The position numbers were made by a program, and so were the translations under genes. Below the pieces are notes generated by a model that was not told the DNA's origin, made no database searches, and worked only from the letters and a program-made list of their open reading frames with translations. A stretch of 40,523 bases of DNA from Alkaliphilus transvaalensis ATCC 700919 (GTDB lineage Bacteria; Bacillota; Clostridia; Peptostreptococcales; Natronincolaceae). Where the stretch lies: positions 1 to 40,523 of the forward strand of contig NZ_JHYF01000021.1 of assembly GCF_000621485.1 (NCBI RefSeq), in the 5' to 3' direction. This document shows positions 17,870 through 26,448 of the stretch, piece after piece (the first letter of the stretch is position 1; each line of letters begins with the position of its first letter).

Positions 17870-20592
17870 TAACCTCTCCCCTTTCCTAAAGACATCCTTT
17901 GACGATAGAACTCAAGCTCATAAGCAAGCTGTTCAATATCTTTTTCACTGTTATTTACAAATTTATCGATATTAAGGGTAAGACCGCCACCCTTATCTCT
18001 ATCCTTTTGCCCCATGATTTGATTGGTCTGATAGTCGTTATAAATCTTACTTCCTCTAGGAAGTTCTATAAGCTCGGGCCCGAGTTCCCCTACCATTGTA
18101 AGTCCTCCTTGAAAGAAGGATGTCCCTGAGAAGTTCTTCTTAAAAGGTGCTGTGATTGTACTAACGATGTTTTCTGTAATATTTTTTATACGATTGGTGA
18201 AAGTTGCTTCTTTGTTTTCCACCCTCTGATTATTCCATTCACGAAGTCTATTAATCCCATTTTGAATAGCATCTCTAACCTTTGAAAAGGCATTAGAAAC
18301 TTTATCTGCCATGGCTGAAAACTTTCCACCTGTAATGCTATCCATGGTGTTTAGTGCTGTACTCCATACAGACTTATAGCCTTCGGTATAGGTGACAATA
18401 ACACCTCTAATGCCTCCACCATTTTCCTCTATACGTCCTTTGATGTTGCTCCAAGCTGAAGCTGTGTTAGTCTTTAAAAAATCCCACGTTCCACTAGTTC
18501 TATTCTTTACGTTATCCCAACTGGAACTTATATTTTCCCTAATATTTCCTAGGGTCTGTGAAGTGTTATCCTTGATATTACCCCATCTCTCTGAAATGTT
18601 TCCACGGATAGACTGCCATCTTTCAGCTGTGGCGGTTTTTACATTGTCCCATCCATTACGGATAGATTCTCTCATGGAAGCTAAACTTTCACTGGTACTT
18701 TCTTTGATGCTAGACCATCTTTCACCGATCCCTTGTTTCACATTCTCCCAAGCCTCAGCTGTACTTTCTTTAATATTGCTCCATCTTTCGGAGATGGCGT
18801 CTTTCAGTTCTCCCGCCTTCTCTTTGATGGTATCCCAGTTTTTATAGAGAGCTACACCTACTGCGGTAATTCCAACAATAGCTGCAACGGCAATCCCAAT
18901 CGGGCCAGTTAAGGCTGTAAAGGCAGCAGCTAGTACCCCTTTTATAGCAACCAATCCACCTGCAGCAGCAGAGGCCCCTCCAACAGCTGCGGTTTTTCCT
19001 GCAATGGCTAATGAAATCTTAGAGAAGGCTCCAATGATGGCTCCTGCTCCTGCAACAATTTTTCCTCCAATAATTAACACAGGTCCTAATGCTGCAGCTA
19101 GTGCCGCTACTTTTACAATGGTTTCTTGTGTAGCAGGACTAAGATTAGAAAACCACTCCACCGCCCTTTGAAGTCCTTCTACCAAAGTTTGAAGGTGAGG
19201 AACTAGTATTTCAAAGATCTCAATGGCTACACCTTCTATCTGTGATTTTAAAATGGTAAGTTGCCCCTGAAGATTGTCCTGCATGATGTCTGCCATTTCA
19301 CCGGCAGCACCACTATATTCTCTCGTAGCATCCGTAAGCTTTTTATAATCCTCATCAGTGGCATTAATAACCGCCAGCATCCCACTCATGGCCTCTTTGC
19401 CAAATAGAGTAGCTGCATATTGGGCCTGTTGCTCTTGGGTAAGGTTTCCAAAGGAGCCTCTTAGTTGATCCATTACATCTTTAAAGGGAAGCATATTCCC
19501 TTGGGCATCCGTCATTTCTAAGCCTAACTGACTTATTATTTTACTTGTTTCTCCTGTAGGTTGGCTAAGTCTTGTTATAGCTCCTCTTAAGGTTGTACCT
19601 GCTTGACTTCCCTTAATACCTGCATTAGCCATAAGGCCTAGAGCTAGAGCGGCATCTTCAGCTGAGTAGCCTAGGGAACCAAAGAGAGGTGCCACATATT
19701 TAAAGGACTCCCCTAACATACCTACGTTGGTATTAGCATTACTTGAGGCACTAGCAAGTAGGTCTGCAAAACCACCAGCGTCAGAGGCCTTCATCCCAAA
19801 GGCAGTGAGGGCATCGGTTACAATGTCTGAAACTGTAGCTAGATTTTCACCACTTGCAGCAGCAAGCATCATAACTCCGTCCAAGCCATCTAGCATCTGA
19901 TTGGTATCCCATCCAGCCATCGCCATATAATTTAGAGCTTGGACAGATTCACTAGCACTGAACTTTGTACTTGCTCCCATCTCTTTTGCTTTATCAGTTA
20001 GCTTTTGGAGATCATCCCCTGTTGCTCCTGAGATGGCTTGAACTTTACTCATTTCTGCTTGGAAGTCTGAACCTATCTTAACAGCTGCAGCTCCAATACC
20101 CACAATAGGTAGGGTGACTTTCTTCGTTAGATCCTTTCCTACGCTCTCCATCTTCTTACCGATGTCCTGCATAGACTGACCGATTGGCTCTAGGCTTTTG
20201 CCAAGCTTGTACCAACTGGAGGATTGGACTTCGATTTGTCTATTAATGCTAGTTAGGTCCTGCTCCATCTGAACGAGACTTGTCCTAGCTTGATTTAGTT
20301 TTATTTCTAAATCCCCAGTAGCTTTGGCATCTTTTCCTTTGGTTTCTACCGACTTTTGATGTGCCTTTTCTAAAGCCTCTACTTTTTGTCTTTGGAGTTC
20401 TTTTTGTTTGGTTAGGGAATCCGATTTAGTTCTTAGTTTGTCAAGCTCACTACCGTGTTTCCCAAGTTCAGTACTTGCAAGCTTAAACTCCGATTGAACT
20501 TTCTTCATCTCCTGATTAAGCTTTCCAATACCGTTTTGAAATCCAGTAGAGTCAAGACCTACCCTGACATTAAGTTGACCGATGTCTGCCAT
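17869..20592 (-). CDS. Phage tail tape measure protein
   Basis: Sets tail length and is ejected at infection. The start at 20592 (MADIGQLNVRVGLD) has AAAGGAGGTGAGGGAT just upstream. 907 residues: an N-terminal coiled coil (about 20-140), the conserved tape-measure domain (about 180-440; KEMGASTKFSASESVQALNYMAMAGWD is its signature), hydrophobic segments (about 490-590) and a run of short Trp-containing repeats (about 600-720). The C-terminus carries the glycine-rich ELGPELIELPRGSKIY element. At roughly 1.5 angstrom of tail per residue, a known rule for siphoviruses, the tail would be near 135 nm. Confidence 0.93.
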   Translation of the reverse strand: MADIGQLNVRVGLDSTGFQNGIGKLNQEMKKVQSEFKLASTELGKHGSELDKLRTKSDSLTKQKELQRQKVEALEKAHQKSVETKGKDAKATGDLEIKLNQARTSLVQMEQDLTSINRQIEVQSSSWYKLGKSLEPIGQSMQDIGKKMESVGKDLTKKVTLPIVGIGAAAVKIGSDFQAEMSKVQAISGATGDDLQKLTDKAKEMGASTKFSASESVQALNYMAMAGWDTNQMLDGLDGVMMLAAASGENLATVSDIVTDALTAFGMKASDAGGFADLLASASSNANTNVGMLGESFKYVAPLFGSLGYSAEDAALALGLMANAGIKGSQAGTTLRGAITRLSQPTGETSKIISQLGLEMTDAQGNMLPFKDVMDQLRGSFGNLTQEQQAQYAATLFGKEAMSGMLAVINATDEDYKKLTDATREYSGAAGEMADIMQDNLQGQLTILKSQIEGVAIEIFEILVPHLQTLVEGLQRAVEWFSNLSPATQETIVKVAALAAALGPVLIIGGKIVAGAGAIIGAFSKISLAIAGKTAAVGGASAAAGGLVAIKGVLAAAFTALTGPIGIAVAAIVGITAVGVALYKNWDTIKEKAGELKDAISERWSNIKESTAEAWENVKQGIGERWSSIKESTSESLASMRESIRNGWDNVKTATAERWQSIRGNISERWGNIKDNTSQTLGNIRENISSSWDNVKNRTSGTWDFLKTNTASAWSNIKGRIEENGGGIRGVIVTYTEGYKSVWSTALNTMDSITGGKFSAMADKVSNAFSKVRDAIQNGINRLREWNNQRVENKEATFTNRIKNITENIVSTITAPFKKNFSGTSFFQGGLTMVGELGPELIELPRGSKIYNDYQTNQIMGQKDRDKGGGLTLNIDKFVNNSEKDIEQLAYELEFYRQRMSLGKGRG
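18418..18850 (-). repeat. Degenerate in-frame repeats in the tape measure gene
   Basis: At least nine copies of a roughly 33-base unit encode an 11-residue repeat with a Trp or hydrophobic at a fixed place (ISERWSNIKES, TAEAWENVKQG, IGERWSSIKES, TAERWQSIRGN, ISERWGNIKDN, ISSSWDNVKNR and others). Repeats of this kind are known in tape-measure proteins, and copy number can change tail length. Confidence 0.8.
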
Positions 20593-20637
20593 ATCCCTCA
20601 CCTCCTTTGGGCATAAAAAATACACCTATTAAAGGTG

Positions 20638-20793
20638 TTATAGAATTTCATCAATATAGGTTTGCTCCGTAGCAATCTTCCGTTTAAGAAGCTTTAGATA
20701 ATAGATGATGTCCATATTATCTATCTCATGAAGCTTCCACCCTTTATCTAAAAGAGCCAAATAAAACTCATCAATAAAATCTTGGGGATCCAT
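20638..20793 (-). CDS. Second tail assembly chaperone, made as a -1 frameshift extension
   Basis: A 51-codon frame begins at ATG 20793 (MDPQDFIDEFYLALLDKGW) and ends at 20638. It has no clear ribosome binding site of its own. It lies exactly in the -1 frame relative to the upstream chaperone gene, and a perfect slippery heptamer (20811-20817) lies at the end of that gene. Slippage would give a 155-residue fusion joined through KKRIEGNF. This is the arrangement of lambda gpG/gpGT and most long-tailed phages, where the fusion loads tape measure and tail subunits. The position just before the tape measure fits. Confidence 0.85.
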   Translation of the reverse strand: MDPQDFIDEFYLALLDKGWKLHEIDNMDIIYYLKLLKRKIATEQTYIDEIL

Positions 20794-20804
20794 GAAATTC
20801 CCCT

Positions 20805-21104
20805 CTATTCGTTTTTTTCATCACCTGCTGTAGCTTCACTCATTCCCCCTACAACTTCATTGATACAATTCATCATAGTTGGAATCAGCTCTTTTGAAGA
20901 TAGACCGTCATAAACATCATCGATGGTAAATTTATTACTAAAAAGTTCCACAACAAATCCCACCATCTGATCCAGTTCCTCTGGACTCATATCATTAAAA
21001 TTAATCCCTTTAGAGACCTCAATGGTCCTTCTCACCATTCTTGCTGAAATAAAATCTGTTACAAATGTTTTGTTCTTCCCATCTATTTTTAAAGTAATCT
21101 GCAC
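20805..21104 (-). CDS. Tail assembly chaperone (gpG-like)
   Basis: 99-aa protein between the major tail protein and tape measure genes. It starts MQITLKIDGKNKTFVTDFISARMVRRTIEVSKG, a pattern typical of gpG-type chaperones of Gram-positive siphoviruses (short beta N-terminus, then helices; MSPEELDQMVGFVVELFSNKFTIDDVYDGL). The C-terminus is acidic and ends in GAA AAA AAC GAA TAG, which holds the frameshift site. A fraction of ribosomes should therefore continue into the next frame. Chaperones of this class coat the tape measure during tail assembly and leave before the virion is complete. Confidence 0.88.
   Translation of the reverse strand: MQITLKIDGKNKTFVTDFISARMVRRTIEVSKGINFNDMSPEELDQMVGFVVELFSNKFTIDDVYDGLSSKELIPTMMNCINEVVGGMSEATAGDEKNE
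20811..20817 (-). promoter_or_regulatory. Programmed -1 ribosomal frameshift site (A AAA AAC)
   Basis: Read in the zero frame as ..GA A|AAA|AAC GAA TAG, this is a canonical X XXY YYZ heptamer placed two codons before the stop. A -1 slip continues as AAA AAA CGA ATA GAG GGG AAT TTC ATG and enters the downstream chaperone frame without a stop. Confidence 0.88.
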
Positions 21105-21119
21105 CGATTATCCTCCTCT

Positions 21120-21716
21120 CTATTCACCAAGTCCACCATCTGGTTCTTCACCGTTACCTTCATCCAACGCATCTCCTGGTACTTTCTGAAACCAACTTTC
21201 AGCTCCGGTAAACTCTGGTGTTCCTTCATCGGCAGTTCTTTTCCACTCTCCGTCATAGGCCCTTGGCATAAAAACAAACTTTAGCCTCGGTGTTTTATGT
21301 TCCACATTGTCTTTTTTTGTCGAATAGTCCTCTGCCATAGGTTGGGCCACACCTTTTAAGAGCCAAACATATCTATATTTCCCATCTGATTTTTGACTTT
21401 TAAAGCCTAGTGCCACATGGGGTGGCTTATCAGTGGCCTTTTCAATTAAAACCCCATCCTTAACCTCACTACCTGTAAGCTTTCCTCTAACGCTTAGTGG
21501 AATATCTGCGGTTTCAACTTCAACATCAATCTTTCCAAGGGCTGATACAGACTCCCATAGCTGATCATCTGCATAAAGTTCCTGAGTATTGACTGTAGGG
21601 TTAATGGTGGCATTCATGGCGCCAGCTAAAGGTTTAATTTCACCATAAAGCACGCCTTCCCTTGTATCTTCTTCTAAAACAGCAAAGTGTAAATCTTTAA
21701 GTCCTACTTGAGCCAT
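21120..21716 (-). CDS. Major tail protein (phi13 family)
   Basis: Subunit of the tail tube. 198 aa; begins MAQVGLKDLHFAVLEEDTREGVLYGEIKPLAGAMNATINP, the characteristic opening of phi13-type major tail proteins ('vGlkd...a.l..D...g..Y...k.lagai.a'). It continues with KKDNVEHKTPRLKFVFMPRAYDGEWKRTADEGTPEF, the conserved C-terminal segment. The end is acidic and glycine-rich (GNGEEPDGGLGE), likely flexible. It lies between the tail terminator and the tail chaperones as expected. No anomaly. Confidence 0.92.
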   Translation of the reverse strand: MAQVGLKDLHFAVLEEDTREGVLYGEIKPLAGAMNATINPTVNTQELYADDQLWESVSALGKIDVEVETADIPLSVRGKLTGSEVKDGVLIEKATDKPPHVALGFKSQKSDGKYRYVWLLKGVAQPMAEDYSTKKDNVEHKTPRLKFVFMPRAYDGEWKRTADEGTPEFTGAESWFQKVPGDALDEGNGEEPDGGLGE

Positions 21717-22043
21717 TTACTTCTCCTCCCTTCGATATCGCATCACTTTGTGATACACTTTTAAATCCTTTTCATAAAGGTCATAAAAATTCAGTTTAAT
21801 AAATCCTGCTTGTTTCATGCATGAATGCACCTCTGATACTAGATCCGTAAAATCTGACTTTGTCCATAGATCTAGTTGAATATAATGTCCTGCTATTTTT
21901 TCTTCATCATCAGCATAGAGCTCTGACTTCTCTAAATAGGTAAAGAAGGTGATGTAGGTTTCAGCTTTTCCGCTATAAGTTTGATAAGCTACTGGAATAT
22001 TTAAAGGACTAAGAGCTGTTAGAATATCTTTATTTAGACTCAT
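21717..22043 (-). CDS. Tail terminator / tail completion protein
   Basis: 108-aa protein (MSLNKDILTALSPLNIPVAYQTYSGKAETYITFFTYLEKSELYADDEEKIAGHYIQLDLWTK) matching small tail-completion proteins that cap the tail tube and fix it to the head. The 'vpv.y..y.g..etYItF...' and later '.iqvd.ws..d' pattern is family-typical. It overlaps the gp10-like gene by 4 bases (ATGA) and stops just before the major tail protein. The assignment rests on pattern and gene order. Confidence 0.8.
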   Translation of the reverse strand: MSLNKDILTALSPLNIPVAYQTYSGKAETYITFFTYLEKSELYADDEEKIAGHYIQLDLWTKSDFTDLVSEVHSCMKQAGFIKLNFYDLYEKDLKVYHKVMRYRREEK

Positions 22044-22411
22044 AGCCCCAGCCCCTTTCTAATTTCTTCTGATATCTTATTCATAGCTTCATTTTTGGAT
22101 TTTTCATAGCCTCTACCCATAAAGGGATTGGCCTTCAACTTCACTGTGCCAAATTCCACGAATCTACTATAAAATGCGTCATTCCCTGGTCCAACTTCCA
22201 CATGTTTCATTCCATCTTTGGTTTTTACACCAGAGGTTTTGATGCTTTTCTTAAGAGTACCTGAACGGACAGGTGTTTCATTCTTTATGGCTTCTTCAAC
22301 TACACTTCCCGCTTCCCTTAGGGCCTTATTTTCAATACGCTTACTTTGTTCTCCTAGTCTTTGAAGTTCATCCAGTAGCTCTTGTATCCCTTCAATTTCC
22401 ATCTTAGCCAC
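22040..22411 (-). CDS. HK97 gp10-like head-tail joining protein
   Basis: 123-aa protein with the hallmark features of the HK97-gp10 family: an N-terminal helix (IEGIQELLDELQRLGEQSKRIENKALREAGSVVEEAIKNETPVRSGTLKKSI), then a beta region ending with the EFGTVKLKANPFMGRGYEKSKNEA element ('..eyGt.k..a.PFm.pA.' in relatives). It works at the head-tail interface during virion completion. It overlaps both neighbours by a few bases and is part of the morphogenesis operon. Confidence 0.9.
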   Translation of the reverse strand: MAKMEIEGIQELLDELQRLGEQSKRIENKALREAGSVVEEAIKNETPVRSGTLKKSIKTSGVKTKDGMKHVEVGPGNDAFYSRFVEFGTVKLKANPFMGRGYEKSKNEAMNKISEEIRKGLGL

Positions 22412-22730
22412 TTGGCATCACCTCCTGGGCTCTAACCTCTATAAACCTATTTTTATATTTGATATTATCGATGGCAATGATGTTATAGCGTTTTCCATTA
22501 AAACGAATCTCCATAGAAGGGTCAATTCCTTTTAGGTATCGGAAGGTGAATTTTACAGTATGCTCTGCCTTAACCTGTGCGGCTTCATAAAACTCCCTGC
22601 CATGAAGATTGCTGGCAGCTGACCATATCGATTTTACATCCTCCCAAGTTTCTATTTCAAAACCATTATGGTTAATGGCTATTGTCTTTTTTTGAAAGGT
22701 AATCCTATGTCTTAAAGCACCAATTTCCAT
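22404..22730 (-). CDS. Phage head closure protein (head-tail adaptor)
   Basis: 108 aa; starts MEIGALRHRITFQKKTIAINHNGFEIETWEDVKSIWSAASNLHGREFYEAAQVKAEHTVKFTFRY. This is the standard sequence of SPP1 gp16-like head closure proteins ('lrhri.iq......G....w......waa...l.G.E...a........f.iRy'). It seals the capsid vertex after packaging and offers a surface for tail docking. Position between connector and gp10-like genes is standard. Confidence 0.92.
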   Translation of the reverse strand: MEIGALRHRITFQKKTIAINHNGFEIETWEDVKSIWSAASNLHGREFYEAAQVKAEHTVKFTFRYLKGIDPSMEIRFNGKRYNIIAIDNIKYKNRFIEVRAQEVMPSG

Positions 22731-22734
22731 AGCA

Positions 22735-23034
22735 TCACCAGCTTTCTTTTCTAAGGCTATTTAACATGAGTTTCATCATATTGATGGTTTCTAAAATTCC
22801 TCCACTTTCATTTTTCATGTAGTGATGAGTCCCTTCTCTTTTTTCATACATATTGGCGATGCAGTAAAGCATAGCTTGTTTTACTAATACTGGGACTTCT
22901 TCCAATTCTGAAAGTGGATATCTTAAAATATCTTCACAAATATTTCTAGCGATTTCTATAAAGGAAGAGATGAGGGCATTTTCCTCATCACCTTCAACTC
23001 TTAGATAAAGTTTCACTTCTTCTAAAGGGATCAT
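22735..23034 (-). CDS. Head-tail connector protein (gp6-like)
   Basis: 99-aa helical protein that forms the ring under the portal. It starts MIPLEEVKLYLRVEGDEENALISSFIEIARNICEDILR, the typical gp6 signature ('leevK.ylridhddeD..i...i..A...ie..lr'), followed by VPVLVKQAMLYCIANMYEKREG, also conserved. The start has TAGGTGAGGGT upstream. Normal length. Confidence 0.9.
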   Translation of the reverse strand: MIPLEEVKLYLRVEGDEENALISSFIEIARNICEDILRYPLSELEEVPVLVKQAMLYCIANMYEKREGTHHYMKNESGGILETINMMKLMLNSLRKESW

Positions 23035-23050
23035 ACCCTCACCTACCTTT

Positions 23051-23266
23051 CTACTTCATCAGTCCTGCAGCTTTTAACTTGGAAAGAAGGGCATTAAAAT
23101 CAGCCACAATCCCTGCTACATCTTCAGCGTTACTATTTGCTTGAAGACTTGCCGGCTTTAATTCCTGCCCATTAAAAATGAGCTTGCCACCATCAATGAT
23201 TACAAGCTCACCTTCAATGATTGTTCTTTCTCCGCCCTGCTCTGTATAATTCTTTACATTACTCAT
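23051..23266 (-). CDS. Head fibre protein-like small protein
   Basis: 71-aa protein directly after the major capsid gene. The sequence (TIIEGELVIIDGGKLIFNGQELKPASLQANSNAEDVAGIVADFNALLSKLKAAGLMK) matches the small head-fibre-type proteins of Bacillota phages, with an N-terminal beta region and a C-terminal helix of the 'd....I..dFN.LL.kLk.aGlm' type. It probably decorates the capsid surface. The ribosome binding site is weak (GGTGACTCCTG). Confidence 0.78.
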   Translation of the reverse strand: MSNVKNYTEQGGERTIIEGELVIIDGGKLIFNGQELKPASLQANSNAEDVAGIVADFNALLSKLKAAGLMK

Positions 23267-23276
23267 CAGGAGTCAC

Positions 23277-24461
23277 CTACGCTTTCATTTGTAAGGTTTT
23301 TACTGCTTCTGGAAGAATAAGTTTTCCATCCACTCGCTGTGTTGCTTTAAACCCTACTTGTCCTGTTGCTGCATAGAGCTCGTTTAATCTTTGGAAACTT
23401 CTACCTTGCCTATCTGCAATCCAATAATAGGAGATATCTCCAAAGGCGATAGGTTTTGCCCCTGCTTCAATTAGTGGAACGTAAGCAGATGTCTTCACTG
23501 GACGGTTGAGAATAGTATCTGGTTGACCTGCTTGTACAGATGGCTGCCATAAATACTGTCCGTTTCCGTCTTTTAGTTTTCGAATCTCTTTAATGGTAGC
23601 ATCATTGGTAATGAAAGTGGCTTTCTTTCTATATGGTGACTTTAGGGAATAAAAGAGGTCCATCAAGTCATCAAACTTTAAAGCAGCTGCAGTCGTAGTG
23701 TGACCTAGCTGGGCACTTCCAAATAGTCCTGTTGGCTTTCCATTTCCATCACCAATAATAAAGGCCTCTTCTTCCCTTTGCCCGATTCGTCTAGCAAACT
23801 CTTTTGCGATATAGGTTCCAAGGTTAAAGACACTGTCTTGTAGAAGTTCTTCTGAAACCTTAATCATAGTAGCCAGCTTATATGCCCCAATAGACATAAT
23901 GCCAAAGCTATCATCAGACTCTGGAATTGGACCTTCCTCATCTACCCAAGATGCAGTTCCTTTAGATGCTACAACTGGAATTTTGCGATCCCCAGAAGAA
24001 GTTTTGATAATCTTAGCCAGACTTCTCATAAGGTTTTCTTCTTCTAGTGCTTCAATTAAAGTTCTTTCAAACTCATCTGGTGCAAGGTATCCACCTTCTG
24101 AATCTTCCCCAATTCTTAGTGAGTTTCTTACCGATTCAGTTGTTTGTCGCCTCATAGCATTCCAGAAGGCACTTTCATATTCCCTTGAGGCTCTACCTGT
24201 TTTTTCTGGTGAATAATTATTATCTGGTGTATTCCTAATTGCATTGGTTGTAGCCTTTGATAGCTCTAAATCAAGGGCTGCTTGTCTTTCAAGTCTCTCT
24301 ACTTCTTTCCCAAGTGCTACCACTTCTGCTTCCATCTTTTCATAGGTAGCAGTGTCTTGAGGCGACAAAAGACCATTATCACCCCGCTTTTCGTCTAAGA
24401 AAGCCTTAGCCTGATCCCACACTTTTGCACGTTTTTCTCTTAGTTCTAATATTTTACTCAT
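23277..24461 (-). CDS. HK97-family major capsid protein
   Basis: 394 aa. Residues about 1-100 form a charged, coiled-coil scaffolding (delta) domain (LELREKRAKVWDQAKAFLDEKRGDNGLL ... KMEAEVVALGKEVERLERQAALDLE) that the protease should remove. The HK97 fold begins near residue 105 (RNSLRIGEDSEGGYLAPDEFERTLIEALEEENLMRSLAKI) and includes AYKLATMIKVSEELLQDS, GDGNGKPTGLF and RVDGKLILPEAVKTLQMKA. It lies after the ClpP-like protease gene, matching the HK97 order portal-protease-capsid. AATGGAGGGATTTAG precedes the ATG. Confidence 0.95.
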   Translation of the reverse strand: MSKILELREKRAKVWDQAKAFLDEKRGDNGLLSPQDTATYEKMEAEVVALGKEVERLERQAALDLELSKATTNAIRNTPDNNYSPEKTGRASREYESAFWNAMRRQTTESVRNSLRIGEDSEGGYLAPDEFERTLIEALEEENLMRSLAKIIKTSSGDRKIPVVASKGTASWVDEEGPIPESDDSFGIMSIGAYKLATMIKVSEELLQDSVFNLGTYIAKEFARRIGQREEEAFIIGDGNGKPTGLFGSAQLGHTTTAAALKFDDLMDLFYSLKSPYRKKATFITNDATIKEIRKLKDGNGQYLWQPSVQAGQPDTILNRPVKTSAYVPLIEAGAKPIAFGDISYYWIADRQGRSFQRLNELYAATGQVGFKATQRVDGKLILPEAVKTLQMKA

Positions 24462-24475
24462 CTAAATCCCTCCAT

Positions 24476-25183
24476 TTATTTAATAAGTTCGAGCCTTTTT
24501 GCCAGTTGATTGTAATCTGTTCCTTCCTCTTTTTGCTTTGCTCCATTTTGGGTTTGTGATTTTGATTTATTTAATCGCCCTAAAAAGTGGTTAGTCACCG
24601 TCATTTTGTCAAAGAGAAAACCATTTATGACAGCCTCTGGTATCTTTTCTTCTGTATACAGCACTTCATCACAGAACCCAAGCTCTAAGGCCTTTCCAGC
24701 ACTCATCCAGGTTTCCTTATCCATCATGGCAGCAATCTTACTTCTTGAAAGACCCGTCTTATTTTCATAAGCATTTATGATACTTTCTTTTACCTCTGAT
24801 AAAATCTCAATCCCCCGCTTCATATCAGAAACTTCACCCCATACAATAGTGGCCGGATTATGGATCATCAGCATGGCAGTTGGTGACATTAAAACTTCAT
24901 TACCTGCCATAGCAATGACCGATGCTGCACTGGCGGCAATACCATCAATTTTTACGGTAACCTTACCTTCATATTCTTTTAGCATGGTATATATTTGAGA
25001 AGCCGCAAAACAGTCTCCCCCAGGGGAATTGATCCAAAGGGTTATATCTCCAATTTCAGCTTCAAGTTCTGCTTTAAATGTCTTAGGTGTCACATCATCA
25101 TCAAACCAGCTCTCTTGGGCGATGTAGCCGTCTAAATAAAGGGTTCTCCCTTCTTCTGTGCTTACAAAGTTCCAAAACTTCAT
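24476..25183 (-). CDS. ClpP-like head maturation protease
   Basis: Serine protease that cleaves the capsid scaffold domain inside the prohead. The 235-aa protein has the ClpP fold landmarks: INSPGGDCFAASQIYTMLKEY, then GIAASAASVIAMAG with Ser85 aligned to the ClpP nucleophile, MLMIHNP with His108, and an Asp in MMDKETWMSAGKALELGFCDEV completing the triad. The C-terminal 50 residues are Gln/Lys-rich (NKSKSQTQNGAKQKEEG), a likely scaffold-like tail. The start ATG abuts the portal stop. Confidence 0.93.
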   Translation of the reverse strand: MKFWNFVSTEEGRTLYLDGYIAQESWFDDDVTPKTFKAELEAEIGDITLWINSPGGDCFAASQIYTMLKEYEGKVTVKIDGIAASAASVIAMAGNEVLMSPTAMLMIHNPATIVWGEVSDMKRGIEILSEVKESIINAYENKTGLSRSKIAAMMDKETWMSAGKALELGFCDEVLYTEEKIPEAVINGFLFDKMTVTNHFLGRLNKSKSQTQNGAKQKEEGTDYNQLAKRLELIK

Positions 25184-26413
25184 CTACTCCTCACTTCCTT
25201 TCTCAATTGAGTCCTTTTTAGCGTAGGCTCCAATGTCCTCAAGTTTTAGCATATTACCATTAACTGCATAGACATCTCCATGCTCGATACGATTTAAGTT
25301 TTCCAGTTCCCGTACATCATTAGGACTTAAAAACCCGTTTTGAATCCCGATGCTATAACCTTCCATTCTTGTCTTATAATCGCCTCGAAGGAGCCCTTCC
25401 ACATTGAGTTTAAAGAAATAATCCTTTTTTTCCGTAGGTGATAACAATGTCTTTTTCATAGCCATCTCCCATCGAGAAAGCCAAGGGGTTAAAGTGTATT
25501 TTACAAACTCAAGGCTTTGCTGCTCGATGTTTGAGAAACTGGACTTTTCTAGATCTCCAATCATATGGGGAGGAATACGAAATATCCTGGCAATTTCATT
25601 AAGTTGAAACTTCCTCGTCTGAAGAAACTGACTCTGCTCCGGTGGAATAGTTATTGGTTTAAAGGAAAGTCCCTCCTCCAAGACAGCCACTCGATTAGCA
25701 TTGTTACTGCCACCATAGACACTGTTCCAACTATCCCGTACCTTTGTAGGGTCCTTTAAAATACCCGGATGTTCTAAAACTCCACCGGGATTTGCTCCAT
25801 TTTTGAAGTAGGTAGCACCATATTCCTCTGTTGCAATAGCCATTCCAATGGCTTGTTTTGCCATAGCAATAGGCGAGTGTCCCACTAAACCATCAAAGCC
25901 AAGTCCTGGAATGTGAAGTACTTCAAAGTTTCTTAGAATGTGTTCTTCATCATTCTTTTGATAGCTATAATAAATCTCACCACCCTCGCTTCGCTTAACC
26001 TCCATCTTTTCCGGCATTAGTGGGTATAACGCTATAACTTTTCCTCTACCATCTCTGATGACTTGGGCATAAGCATTTCCCCATAATAAAAGATGACCCA
26101 TCAGTGTTTCTCTGAACACAAATGAAGTCATCTCATCATTAGGTGAATCATGTAAAAGGTTATATAGAGGGTGATCTATTGCTTTTTCCTTTCCCCTTTC
26201 AGTTCGGATGTAGGTATGAAGAGGTAGTGATGCAAGTGTCTCTGCTAGAATTCTTACACAGGCATACACCGCAGAAGTTTGCATTGCTGTCCTTTCATCC
26301 ACATGTTTTCCACTACTCGTAGGGCCAAAGAAAAAAGCATAGGTACTCTCCCACATGCTGTTCTTTGGGTCTGCTCTTGAGTTAAAGATTTTAGATAAGA
26401 TTGGTATTTTCAA
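25184..26413 (-). CDS. HK97-family phage portal protein
   Basis: 409 aa. Dodecameric ring at the capsid vertex through which DNA enters and leaves. The gene begins with TTG at 26413 behind a perfect AGGAGGTGATAACAT. Family features: SAVYACVRILAETLASLPLHTY, NPLYNLLHDSPNDEMTSFVFRETLMGHLLLWGNAYAQVIRDGRG, IARIFRIPPHMIGDLEKSSFSNIEQQSLEFVKYTLTPWLSRWE and NGFLSPNDVRELENL. No truncation. Confidence 0.95.
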   Translation of the reverse strand: MKIPILSKIFNSRADPKNSMWESTYAFFFGPTSSGKHVDERTAMQTSAVYACVRILAETLASLPLHTYIRTERGKEKAIDHPLYNLLHDSPNDEMTSFVFRETLMGHLLLWGNAYAQVIRDGRGKVIALYPLMPEKMEVKRSEGGEIYYSYQKNDEEHILRNFEVLHIPGLGFDGLVGHSPIAMAKQAIGMAIATEEYGATYFKNGANPGGVLEHPGILKDPTKVRDSWNSVYGGSNNANRVAVLEEGLSFKPITIPPEQSQFLQTRKFQLNEIARIFRIPPHMIGDLEKSSFSNIEQQSLEFVKYTLTPWLSRWEMAMKKTLLSPTEKKDYFFKLNVEGLLRGDYKTRMEGYSIGIQNGFLSPNDVRELENLNRIEHGDVYAVNGNMLKLEDIGAYAKKDSIEKGSEE

Positions 26414-26448
26414 ATGTTATCACCTCCTGACTTGTATTTTATCTATCA

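Noticed and set aside
18392-18847. 151-codon open frame on the plus strand
   Set aside because: It runs antisense to the Trp repeats of the tape measure gene, has no ribosome binding site and owes its length to the repeat.
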